53,907 nt of DNA from Alphaproteobacteria bacterium. GTDB taxonomy: Bacteria; Pseudomonadota; Alphaproteobacteria; UBA7985; JAUIBT01. Shown in pieces: positions 1 to 8,317 of this stretch; positions within the stretch are counted from its first letter, which is position 1; the number at the start of each line of letters is the position of its first letter. The position numbers and the translations under genes are program-made. The notes under the pieces were generated by a model. It saw only the letters and a list, made by a program, of their open reading frames with translations. It was not told the DNA's origin and did not search any database. Location: NCBI GenBank assembly GCA_030432195.1, contig JAUIHE010000005.1, positions 1 through 53,907 of the forward strand, written 5' to 3'.

Positions 1-120
1 AACAGGTCGCCGGGCGAACGACCCTCCATTAGGCGGTCAAGAACGTCTTTATCGATGCTCATACGTGGATCTCCTCTGTGAGCAGTTACCACGTCAGCGC
101 ACAAAATTCAGGATAGTCCC
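1..120 (-). mobile_element. Left-edge fragment of an IS256-like insertion sequence: 5' end of the transposase (1-62) plus putative terminal repeat (~97-120)
   Basis: Minus-strand reading from 62 gives MSIDKDVLDRLMEGRSPGDL, resembling IS256-family transposase N-termini; 'GGGACTATCCTGAATTTTGTGCGC' (complement of 97-120) resembles IS256-family ends. Rest of the element lies outside the window. Confidence 0.65.
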
Positions 121-866
121 TCTTTTTCTTCCTTGAACCAGGCATCAAGACCTTCGGACACTTCGGGTGACGATCGCTTGAGACCGTTTTGGTGGGTCGC
201 ATCTTGAACCAATGATTTCCAACCCGCTCCCATCTGGGTAAAGCGCTCGACCCCCGCGCCATCGCTGTTCAAAAAGAGTTTAAACTCTGAGAGAAGAAAG
301 GCCTGCTCCTTGTCATCGACGGCCATTTGCGCCTGTAAGAGCTCGCATTGCGTCGCAATCCAAGTCCACGACCAATGAAACAAAGACGTCCGTCGCAACA
401 TAGTCCCCGGAATAGAGACCGGCGATTGGTTCGCTTGGGTTACAAATTCGTTCGAGATTGTAATGACCGCATCAATCGCATTATCGCGGGCTAGCTCTAC
501 GTAGCGCTTGACCTGTTCTTGGTCTAAATTGTTGCGTCCAACCTTGGCTTCAATCAGCGCGGTCCAAACCTTGGAGCCGCTGGTGATTTCCACATAACCA
601 TCGGGCTGGTCGCCGCCGCTACCGCCCTGCTGAAAGGTGACTTCTGTCCAGGCCCGGATGCTGGTTCGCTTGCCAATGCGCTGGCCAACACTGCCAAAAA
701 TTGCACTCGCGAGTTCCGGTATTTGCGGCACAAGCGCCAAAAATATGGACGTCATCCGGTTTTCACGATTGCTGACGGCAAGATCAGGAAACAAGCGCGC
801 TGGGCGCCCCGACTTGAGTGTAGCGGGTAGTTGCATCAATGTTGGCCTTCTGACACTTGGCGCCAA
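108..866 (-). CDS. PD-(D/E)XK nuclease-like hypothetical protein, 3' end interrupted by the IS terminal repeat
   Basis: 252-aa ORF with 'QPDGYVEI...WTALIEAKVG' (D-xn-ExK-like) motif; the stop codon lies inside the putative IS end. Start may be internal (Met at ~836). Confidence 0.55.
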   Translation of the reverse strand: MAPSVRRPTLMQLPATLKSGRPARLFPDLAVSNRENRMTSIFLALVPQIPELASAIFGSVGQRIGKRTSIRAWTEVTFQQGGSGGDQPDGYVEITSGSKVWTALIEAKVGRNNLDQEQVKRYVELARDNAIDAVITISNEFVTQANQSPVSIPGTMLRRTSLFHWSWTWIATQCELLQAQMAVDDKEQAFLLSEFKLFLNSDGAGVERFTQMGAGWKSLVQDATHQNGLKRSSPEVSEGLDAWFKEEKEGLS

Positions 867-985
867 CAGTTAGGCGCGCAGAAAGGCTAGCCCCCGGCAC
901 ACAAGCGATGCAACTAGTTGTCTACATATTTCATGAAACTGGCTATGCGAGTAGCGCCTGCCCCCTGCGTCCGGCTAGTCCGCCC

Positions 986-2317
986 TTACAGGCGGCGCCG
1001 GTCCAAGACGGGTTGCAAGGCGATTGGCTGCGGTCCGCCGGTGGCCCAGTCCAGCAGTTCGGCAGTATGGATGATCGGCGCGCCCTCGCCAGCTTCTTTC
1101 AAACCACGGCCAATTTGCGAGATACAGCCGATGTTGCCCGTAGCCAGGATGTCCGGAGCGGTCTCCTGAATGGTGGCGACCTTGGCATCCAACAGCTTGC
1201 CAGCGATCTCGGGCTGCAAAATGTTATAGGTGCCTGCCGATCCACAGCACAAATGCGCGTTGCGCGGCTGGCGCACCTCAAACCCAGCCGCCGCCAGCAG
1301 CGCCACCGGTTGCAGCTTGATTTGTTGGCCGTGCTGCATAGAGCAAGCCGAATGGTAGGTGAGCCGCATGCCCCGCGCTTCGGGCCGGGCTTCTTTCAAG
1401 CCGATCCTATCCAGCCACTCGGTAATATCTTTGGCCAGGCCAGCTACGACAGCCGCTTTTTCAGCATAGGCCGGATCGCCCGCCAGCATGTGGCCGTAGT
1501 CCTTCACGGTCGTCCCGCAGCCCGAAGCATTGATGACAAAAGCGTCCAGACCCGCTCCGCCGCCCGCCTCGGTCAGAGCCCAGATTGCATCCACCATGGC
1601 CCGCGCGTCATCCAGCGCGTCTTTGCCCATGTGGTGCGCTAGCGAACCACAACAGCCCACGTCGGGGTAGATCACCTGGCAGTCGTGACGTTGCAGCAGG
1701 CGCAGCGTCGCCGCATTGATTGACGGCGCTAGCGCACGTTGCGCACAGCCCGGCAGCATGGCGACGCGATAGGTTTGCTGGCTCTGGGCCTCGTAGGTTC
1801 CGGGGCGATCGCTGGGCTCGGGGGTAGGTAGGTGCTCAGGCACTAAGTCCAGCATAGCGCGCATGACCGGTGTCGGGGCCAAAGCGCGGAAGGGGCGCGC
1901 CAGCCAACCCAACTTCATCGCAAGACCAAAACGACGATGATAGGGGATCAATGCCGCCAACAGGGCGCGTGTCCAGCGATCCACTAAGGGGCGCTTATAG
2001 GTGGCCTCGACATGCTGGCGGCCCAGATCGACTAGATGCATATAGTCCACCGACGACGGGCAAGTCGTCATGCACGACAAACAGGACAAGCAACGATCCA
2101 GATGCTGCACCACTTCGCGGGTCGCTGGCCGATCGTTCTCGAACATGTCCTTCATCAAATAGATGCGTCCGCGCGGGCTATCCAGCTCGTCGCCAAGCGT
2201 CACATAGGTCGGACAGGTCGAGGTACACATGCCGCAATGAACACAGGTGCGTAAGATGGCATCGGCAGCGGCCAAGCGCTCATCTTTGAGCTGATCGGGG
2301 CTGAAGTGGGTCTGCAT
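986..2317 (-). CDS. glcF: Glycolate oxidase iron-sulfur subunit GlcF
   Basis: Two CxxCxxCxxxCP ferredoxin motifs (CVHCGMCTSTCP, CLSCLSCMTTCP) and two CCG-domain motifs (CCGSLAHHMG, CCGSAGTYN); adjacent to glcE/glcD. Confidence 0.9.
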   Translation of the reverse strand: MQTHFSPDQLKDERLAAADAILRTCVHCGMCTSTCPTYVTLGDELDSPRGRIYLMKDMFENDRPATREVVQHLDRCLSCLSCMTTCPSSVDYMHLVDLGRQHVEATYKRPLVDRWTRALLAALIPYHRRFGLAMKLGWLARPFRALAPTPVMRAMLDLVPEHLPTPEPSDRPGTYEAQSQQTYRVAMLPGCAQRALAPSINAATLRLLQRHDCQVIYPDVGCCGSLAHHMGKDALDDARAMVDAIWALTEAGGGAGLDAFVINASGCGTTVKDYGHMLAGDPAYAEKAAVVAGLAKDITEWLDRIGLKEARPEARGMRLTYHSACSMQHGQQIKLQPVALLAAAGFEVRQPRNAHLCCGSAGTYNILQPEIAGKLLDAKVATIQETAPDILATGNIGCISQIGRGLKEAGEGAPIIHTAELLDWATGGPQPIALQPVLDRRRL

Positions 2318-2328
2318 ATCAAAGGCCC

Positions 2329-3525
2329 TTAGAAATCAGAGTAGAGGCGCAAAGGATTGAGGCGACCTTCGGGATCGAACGCGCGCTTGATGCCGCCCTG
2401 CAGCTCGGCTTGCAGCGGGCCCAGCGGCTCAAAGGGCTGGTCATCCGAGCCGATAAGTTGGGTCTTTTGCCCCGGCAGTCCTTCCAGGTCAGCGCGGGTG
2501 ATGGCTTGATCGCTCGCTAACCACACCAGGTTGCCGCCCCAGTCCGCCAGCATTTTCAAGCCGCAGCCCTCATAGCGAGCGCGAAGCTGCGCCATAAGCG
2601 CGGCAGCCTCGCTTGGCTTCGGCTTGATGCGCCACAAGCATTCCGGCTGTCCAAGCACGGGCGCAAGGTTCTTAATCGACCGCCAGATAGCGGCCGATTG
2701 CTCCTGGTCCAAATGGCTCCAACTTAGCCCCTGGCCTGGAACCTGTTTGGCCAACAGTTCGGCAATTTTCTCGCTGCGGTAGGCCACCGAAGGCTCAAGA
2801 CCTTCAATTTCAATCAGGCTTACAGCGTCGTCAAAACCAAGCCTGGCCGCGGCTGACGTTGGCAGATAGGCCGCCGCCACTGGGTCGTAGGGCGAACGGC
2901 TCACCGCGATCAGCGCGGCCAAGTGCTGTGCTTCGCTCAATCCCTGAACTACGACCGTGCGGCGCAGCTCCATCAAAGGCGCGGTCTTCAGCGTAACCTG
3001 GCTCAATACGCCCAGGGTTCCCCACGAGCCTGTCATGAGCTTGCAAAGGTCATAACCGGACACGTTCTTCATGACCCGGCCACCGGACTTGATGGCCTCG
3101 CCTTGACCATTGACGAAGTGAACGCCCAGTAAGTGGTCGCGGGGACCGCCGCGATAGGCGCGCCGCGAGCCCGCCAAGTTGGCCGCAATCGCCCCGCCCA
3201 CGGTGGCGCTAGCCTCGGGCTTGCCGAATAGGCCCGCATAGTCAGGGGGATCAAAAGCCAGGCGGTGGCCGCCAGCGGCAAGCTCGCTTTCCAGATCGGC
3301 CAGCTTGGTGCCCGGCCCACATTGCACCACCATTTCAGCGGGATAGAAAAAGTCGATCCCCGCCAGGCCCGCCGTCGTCAGGATCTGAGCGCCCGCCGCC
3401 GGAGCCCGGCCCCAGGCAGCCTTACTGCCGCCACCTTCAATGGTCAGCGGACCGTCGGCAGCCGCCACCATTGCCTGAAGCTCTTCCGCAGAACTGGGCC
3501 GCAATACATGGTTGGTCTGGGTCAT
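2329..3525 (-). CDS. glcE: Glycolate oxidase FAD-binding subunit GlcE
   Basis: FAD_binding_4-type sequence (LTIEGGGSKAAWGR, GPGTKLADLESELAAGGHRLAFDPPDY, GGAIAANLAGSRR); start moved from 3600 to Met at 3525 to fit glcD. Confidence 0.88.
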   Translation of the reverse strand: MTQTNHVLRPSSAEELQAMVAAADGPLTIEGGGSKAAWGRAPAAGAQILTTAGLAGIDFFYPAEMVVQCGPGTKLADLESELAAGGHRLAFDPPDYAGLFGKPEASATVGGAIAANLAGSRRAYRGGPRDHLLGVHFVNGQGEAIKSGGRVMKNVSGYDLCKLMTGSWGTLGVLSQVTLKTAPLMELRRTVVVQGLSEAQHLAALIAVSRSPYDPVAAAYLPTSAAARLGFDDAVSLIEIEGLEPSVAYRSEKIAELLAKQVPGQGLSWSHLDQEQSAAIWRSIKNLAPVLGQPECLWRIKPKPSEAAALMAQLRARYEGCGLKMLADWGGNLVWLASDQAITRADLEGLPGQKTQLIGSDDQPFEPLGPLQAELQGGIKRAFDPEGRLNPLRLYSDF

Positions 3526-4982
3526 GCAGCGATCCTCTGGCCTTTGGTGTCGGCAGGGTTGATATCCAACGGGAAGACCTTGGCGCCGTTGAGCAACCAC
3601 AGCGGATCGAAGACCCGCTTGATCCGCATTTGCTGTTGCAAGTCGGTCTCGTTGAACATCAACATCATGGCATCGCGCTTTTCGATGCCGACGCCATGCT
3701 CTCCGGTGATGCAGCCGCCCACTTCGACGCAGATCTTAAGAATGTCTTCGCCCGCAGCTTCAACGCGGTCGATTTCGCCGGGCGCGTTGGCATCGTAAAG
3801 GATCAGGGGATGCAGATTGCCGTCGCCTGCGTGAAAAATATTGGCGATCTGGAAGCCATAGGCTTCACCCACTTGCTTGATGCGCGACAAGACCTCGGGC
3901 AACTTTCCGGTCGGAATGGTGCCGTCCATACACAGGTAGTCCGGGCTAATCTGCCCCATAGCCCCAAAGGCGGACTTGCGGCCGCGCCAGATGGCTTCGG
4001 CCTGCGTGGCGTTTTCCGCCAATTTGATGCTGACCGGATCGTAATGGCCCGCGATCTCCTGGATCCGCGCTTCTTGCGCCTCGATTTCCAGCTCCGAGCC
4101 CTCGACCTCAATGATCAACAGCGCCTGAGCATCGGTAGGATAGCCCGCTTTTGCGAAGGCCTCGGAAGCCAAAATGGCGGGCTTGTCCATAAACTCGATT
4201 GCCACAGGCACGATACCTTGACCGATGATCTCGGCCACACAAGCGCCTGCTAACTCCTCGGACTTGAAGCCAACCAGCATGGGACGCGCGCCCTCGGGCT
4301 TGGGCAAGATGCGCACCAACACCTCGGTCACAACACCCAGCATGCCTTCTGAACCGGTGAAGAGGCCCAACAGGTCATAGCCGTCGCCGTCCATCGCCTC
4401 TGAGCCAATGGTCGTGATGCGTCCATCCATCAACACAACGGTCAGGCCCAACAGGTTGTTGGTGGTGACCCCGTATTTCAGGCAGTGGGCGCCGCCAGAA
4501 TTCATGGCAACGTTACCCGCGATTGTGCAAGCAAGCTGGCTGGAAGGGTCGGGCGCATAAAAGAAATTCTCCAGCTCGACAGCGTTGGAGACGTTGATAT
4601 TGGTCACGCCGGCCTGCACCCGCGCACAACGGTTGTCATAGTCGATATCCAAGACCTGGTTCATCTTGGACACACCCAGAATAACCGCGTCTTGCGTCGG
4701 CAGCGCGCCACCGGCTAGCGAGGTGCCCGAACCGCGCGCGATGACCTTGATGCCTTGGTCATGGCAATAGGCCAACAGGCGGGCAACTTCTGTGGTGCTC
4801 CGTGGCAGAACCACCGCCAGCGGGACTTGGCGATAGGCGGACAGGCCATCGGTCTCATAGACCTTGAGCGCCAAGCCTTCACAAATCAAATCGCCAGGAT
4901 TATCGAGCAGCGCGCGCAAGGCGTCTTGGATTTCTGCACGGCGCGCCATAATGGCAGGATCGGGGGCGGGCATGGGAATCAT
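3522..4982 (-). CDS. glcD: Glycolate oxidase subunit GlcD (FAD-linked oxidase)
   Basis: 486 aa, 'VIARGSGTSLAGGALP', 'GGCITGEHGVGIEKR' C-terminal FAD oxidase motif; operon order D-E-F. Confidence 0.9.
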   Translation of the reverse strand: MIPMPAPDPAIMARRAEIQDALRALLDNPGDLICEGLALKVYETDGLSAYRQVPLAVVLPRSTTEVARLLAYCHDQGIKVIARGSGTSLAGGALPTQDAVILGVSKMNQVLDIDYDNRCARVQAGVTNINVSNAVELENFFYAPDPSSQLACTIAGNVAMNSGGAHCLKYGVTTNNLLGLTVVLMDGRITTIGSEAMDGDGYDLLGLFTGSEGMLGVVTEVLVRILPKPEGARPMLVGFKSEELAGACVAEIIGQGIVPVAIEFMDKPAILASEAFAKAGYPTDAQALLIIEVEGSELEIEAQEARIQEIAGHYDPVSIKLAENATQAEAIWRGRKSAFGAMGQISPDYLCMDGTIPTGKLPEVLSRIKQVGEAYGFQIANIFHAGDGNLHPLILYDANAPGEIDRVEAAGEDILKICVEVGGCITGEHGVGIEKRDAMMLMFNETDLQQQMRIKRVFDPLWLLNGAKVFPLDINPADTKGQRIAA

Positions 4983-5028
4983 GGCAACGGCCTCTACTTG
5001 CTGACAGAGGCCCGTGTCGGCCTCAAAA

Positions 5029-5051
5029 CTTGGTAAACTTTTTTTACCAAG
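5029..5051. promoter_or_regulatory. Perfect 9-bp inverted repeat (CTTGGTAAA-cTTTT-TTTACCAAG) upstream of glcD: candidate operator
   Basis: Read directly; lies ~47 bp upstream of the glcD start codon. Confidence 0.5.
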
Positions 5052-5155
5052 CGAGCATAAGGCAATTTTTCAAGCCTGCCAAATTGATTCCGTACCCTCT
5101 CTCATAACATAAGTCACGATTCCGAAATATGGGACACTTTGCCGGGCTCTTTGCA

Positions 5156-6055
5156 TCAAGCCGGGCGAGAAGCGAGCTCTAGCACCGCGTCGGCAAAGGC
5201 TTTTGGCGCTTCTTGCGGCGCATTGTGCCCGACTCCCGCCAAGACGCGCCGCTGGTATGCGGCAGCAAAGTGGTGACTTTCTTTGTCCGCCTGGCTGGGT
5301 GGGTCCACGCCGTCATCTGCGCCCAACACAACGATGGTTGGCACCGATATCACGGGTTGAGCCTCCAGGCGGTCCTCAATGGCCTGATAGGCAGGATCAC
5401 CGGCCACAACGCCATAGCGATGCTGGTAGGAGTGCAACACCACATCAACAAAATCGGGATTGTCAAAAGCGGCAGCGCTGCGGGCGTAAGTGGCTTCATC
5501 AAAAGCCCAGCTGGGCGACCAAAGCGCCCAGATATGCCGACAAAGCTCAAAGCGATTTTGCGTCAAACCATCCCGGCCGCGCGCGGTATGAAAATAGTAC
5601 TGATACCAAAACCGCGTCTCTTCTTCGGGTGAGCCGGGACGCCCCGCGTTGGGGATGTCTTGCAGGTTATAGCCGTGCCCGGCGCTCACCAAGCCGACGA
5701 CGCGCTCGGGCCACAAAGCGGCAACGATACAGGCTGCGCGACCGCCCCAATCATAGCCGCCCAGCACAGCCTTTTCGATGCCCAGCGCATCCATAAAGGC
5801 CAACAGATCAGCGGCCAGGGCTGCTTGCTGGCCCGAACGCATGGTCTCGGGGCTCAAGAACCGGGTGGGACCATAGCCGCGCAAATAGGGCACGAAACAG
5901 CGATAGCCCTGTGCCGCAAGCTGGTCACAGACCTCATCAAAACAATGCACATCATAAGGAAAGCCGTGCAGCAAGATCACCGGCAGGCCGTTTGCCGGGC
6001 CGCGCTCGACATAGCCAATGTCCAAAACACCGGCGACAACCTGCTTGATATCCAT
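5156..6055 (-). CDS. Alpha/beta hydrolase (epoxide hydrolase/haloalkane dehalogenase-like)
   Basis: 'VILLHGFPYDVHCFDEV', nucleophile elbow 'GGYDWGG', C-terminal His 'GVGHNAPQEAP'. Confidence 0.85.
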   Translation of the reverse strand: MDIKQVVAGVLDIGYVERGPANGLPVILLHGFPYDVHCFDEVCDQLAAQGYRCFVPYLRGYGPTRFLSPETMRSGQQAALAADLLAFMDALGIEKAVLGGYDWGGRAACIVAALWPERVVGLVSAGHGYNLQDIPNAGRPGSPEEETRFWYQYYFHTARGRDGLTQNRFELCRHIWALWSPSWAFDEATYARSAAAFDNPDFVDVVLHSYQHRYGVVAGDPAYQAIEDRLEAQPVISVPTIVVLGADDGVDPPSQADKESHHFAAAYQRRVLAGVGHNAPQEAPKAFADAVLELASRPA

Positions 6056-6060
6056 ACCTC

Positions 6061-6483
6061 CTAGGCGCGCATATAGCGGGCGCGCGCGCCGCGTTCGATA
6101 GCCGCCGCAGCCAAGCGATCGACGCCAATCCCCTGACGCAGCGCCATGAGCAACTCGGACTCTTCGACCGAGACCACACTGTCCGCCGCCGCGACATCAC
6201 AGGCCAAAGCGTAGGCCGTTTCGCGCAGGTGGCTGGGCAGCATCTCGCCAATGAGCGTCAAGATCGTGTCCAGTCCGTCCTCGTCGGCCGCCAAAATCGC
6301 GGCGTATTGGTTCGCTGCATGGTGCAAATCTTCCAGGCGATAGCCCTCAAACACCGGCAAGCGCTCCAAGAGCTGCGCCATGCGGTTGATTTCGACCTCG
6401 GCGACTTCACCGTCGGCGGCCGCCACCAGGCGCATCGTATAAATCAGGGCGTCGTGATAGTCAGCCATCGGGGATTCTTTCAT
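6061..6483 (-). CDS. TerB-like (tellurite resistance TerB family) helical protein
   Basis: 'LIYTMRLVAAADGEVAEVEINRM...CDVAAADSVVSVEESELL' paired acidic TerB-like motifs. Confidence 0.65.
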   Translation of the reverse strand: MKESPMADYHDALIYTMRLVAAADGEVAEVEINRMAQLLERLPVFEGYRLEDLHHAANQYAAILAADEDGLDTILTLIGEMLPSHLRETAYALACDVAAADSVVSVEESELLMALRQGIGVDRLAAAAIERGARARYMRA

Positions 6484-6654
6484 TCTTGTTGCTTTGCTGT
6501 GGGCCAGGCCAGCGCCGCGCAGTTGCGGCGGCGGCGGTCATACCCAACCTGCCTACCAATCTAGGCGTTCTGGCTGCTATCAGCAAGACGACTGCACCGA
6601 TTACGCTTATTCTTGACGGCAGAAAATTTATAGCGTACACATAGGGAACATAGC

Positions 6655-7296
6655 ATGTACATCGTGGTGCGTGCGATTTTGGAGTGTTGCATGCGCAAGT
6701 GGAGCATCTGGCGGACTATATGGCTAAGTTTGTTCATCGTCTTTTGTAGCCTAGAGGCCGTCTATCAGGCCAACAATGCCTACATGTGGCACAAGACCAG
6801 CCAGCTCTACAAAGAATTTGAGCCTCAGCTGGAGGTGCCCAGTGTAGCTCGATTCAATTTGTTCGATATATATTATTACTGCAAACAACCTCTTGATAAT
6901 TGCCTCGAAAGGCGACTCCGAGAAGGAGTAGCGCCTGCTAGCAACCTGTCTACTGCTCAAAATGATTGTTCAGATGTAAATGGGCGATATTGCCCGGTAT
7001 ACAAAGAAATGAAATTTTCTACCAAATGCGAAACATTGGAGCGTTATGGAATATTTAGAAAAATGATATCTTTTTGTTTCATTTTTAATGAATCATCTAC
7101 GTCAGAAATGATTGTTACTTACGAGACAATTTTGCCAATTTGGCGTAGACCATTTTTCATTATCGGTTCTCTTTTATTCGGCATGCCAGATTGGACACAT
7201 GAAAGAATTTGTTACGGGAGGTATCATAAAGCATTCAAACCCGAACTTATGAGGGAAGAATGTTATGTCACTAAAATTGGAGTTAGACATGGGTAA
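6655..7296 (+). CDS. Hypothetical Cys-rich membrane protein (N-terminal TM, second hydrophobic segment near C-terminus)
   Basis: 213-aa ORF in AT-richer DNA; 32-bp overlap with the following lipase ORF. No family recognised. Confidence 0.5.
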   Translation: MYIVVRAILECCMRKWSIWRTIWLSLFIVFCSLEAVYQANNAYMWHKTSQLYKEFEPQLEVPSVARFNLFDIYYYCKQPLDNCLERRLREGVAPASNLSTAQNDCSDVNGRYCPVYKEMKFSTKCETLERYGIFRKMISFCFIFNESSTSEMIVTYETILPIWRRPFFIIGSLLFGMPDWTHERICYGRYHKAFKPELMREECYVTKIGVRHG

Positions 7297-8215
7297 TGTA
7301 TTTACTGCAGCACAGGCCTCGCGTGTTGCTTATTTTGGGGCCTACGAAGATCCTGAAGGAGCAGGTCGTAGAAGTTTGATCAATGGAGAACTGATTGGCA
7401 ATTTGCATGATAAAAGGAGTGGCTTTTCGGCAGCGGCCTGGAAAGTTGGCAAGAACTATTACATCGCCTTCGCGGGCACCAGCTTGCGCGACATGGGCGA
7501 CTTGAAGACCGATTTCAGACTTGGAGCTGGTTATGTACCTGAGAGTATCCATACGGGCCACAGGCACGCCTCGCGCCATCTAGGCGATTTCATCACCGGC
7601 GCTAGCATGCGATTGGGTCCAAAAAAGCTAACTCAGTGGGGATTGGCTCGCCAATTTGTTCGCAGAATGGCAAAAGAACACCCTGAAGCCAGCTTCACTG
7701 TTGCTGGTCATTCGCTGGGCGGCGCTTTGGCCCAGCACGTCGCGGATGAAGGCAGCGTCTCGCAAGTCTTTGCATTTAATGCCCCCGGATTTGTTGGCGG
7801 CGGCGGCGTCGAAAAAAAGGTTCGCCATTACGATTCCAAAGATAATCCCTTTGCGGTGCTGCAAAACTCGATCAATGGCTTGGGAACGCGCTGGGCATCG
7901 GATAATCCAAACCACTCCAAAAGGGTTACAGCGGCCATAGGCCACGGCGGCGGGGACACCTTTCCCGTGGCTTTTGGCCAGGATGTGCGCTGGCCACTTA
8001 TCCATGCAACCCAGATGCAGGACGACGGCGTCATTTCATATTCAAACCATCAATACGATCACATAGCCGAGCGAAAAAAGGCCGCCCGCCGTGGCCGTAC
8101 CATGGAAGATGCCGCCAAAGTCAACGGGACCTACTACAGCAAAGCTGGCGTTCGAAAATACATGCAAACGATTGCTGAGCCCTCTGATCCACACACCTTC
8201 CAGCTTGGTGGCTAG
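7265..8215 (+). CDS. Class 3 lipase-like alpha/beta hydrolase
   Basis: 'FTVAGHSLGGALAQHVA' lipase elbow and 'YYIAFAGTSLRDMGDLKTDF' oxyanion-region motif. Start may be Met at 7292 (MGNVFTAAQ). Confidence 0.8.
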   Translation: MSLKLELDMGNVFTAAQASRVAYFGAYEDPEGAGRRSLINGELIGNLHDKRSGFSAAAWKVGKNYYIAFAGTSLRDMGDLKTDFRLGAGYVPESIHTGHRHASRHLGDFITGASMRLGPKKLTQWGLARQFVRRMAKEHPEASFTVAGHSLGGALAQHVADEGSVSQVFAFNAPGFVGGGGVEKKVRHYDSKDNPFAVLQNSINGLGTRWASDNPNHSKRVTAAIGHGGGDTFPVAFGQDVRWPLIHATQMQDDGVISYSNHQYDHIAERKKAARRGRTMEDAAKVNGTYYSKAGVRKYMQTIAEPSDPHTFQLGG

Positions 8216-8317
8216 GGGAATGCCGAGAGACAGTAGGCGCCTTCGAGACCGTTTTGCCTCGAAGGCCGTGGGCTAGAGCGTCCGGTTTGTTGCCATATTG
8301 GCACCGGTCGCCGGGAT

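Noticed and set aside
857-1642. 261-aa plus-strand ORF
   Set aside because: Antisense to glcF, which has diagnostic Fe-S motifs.
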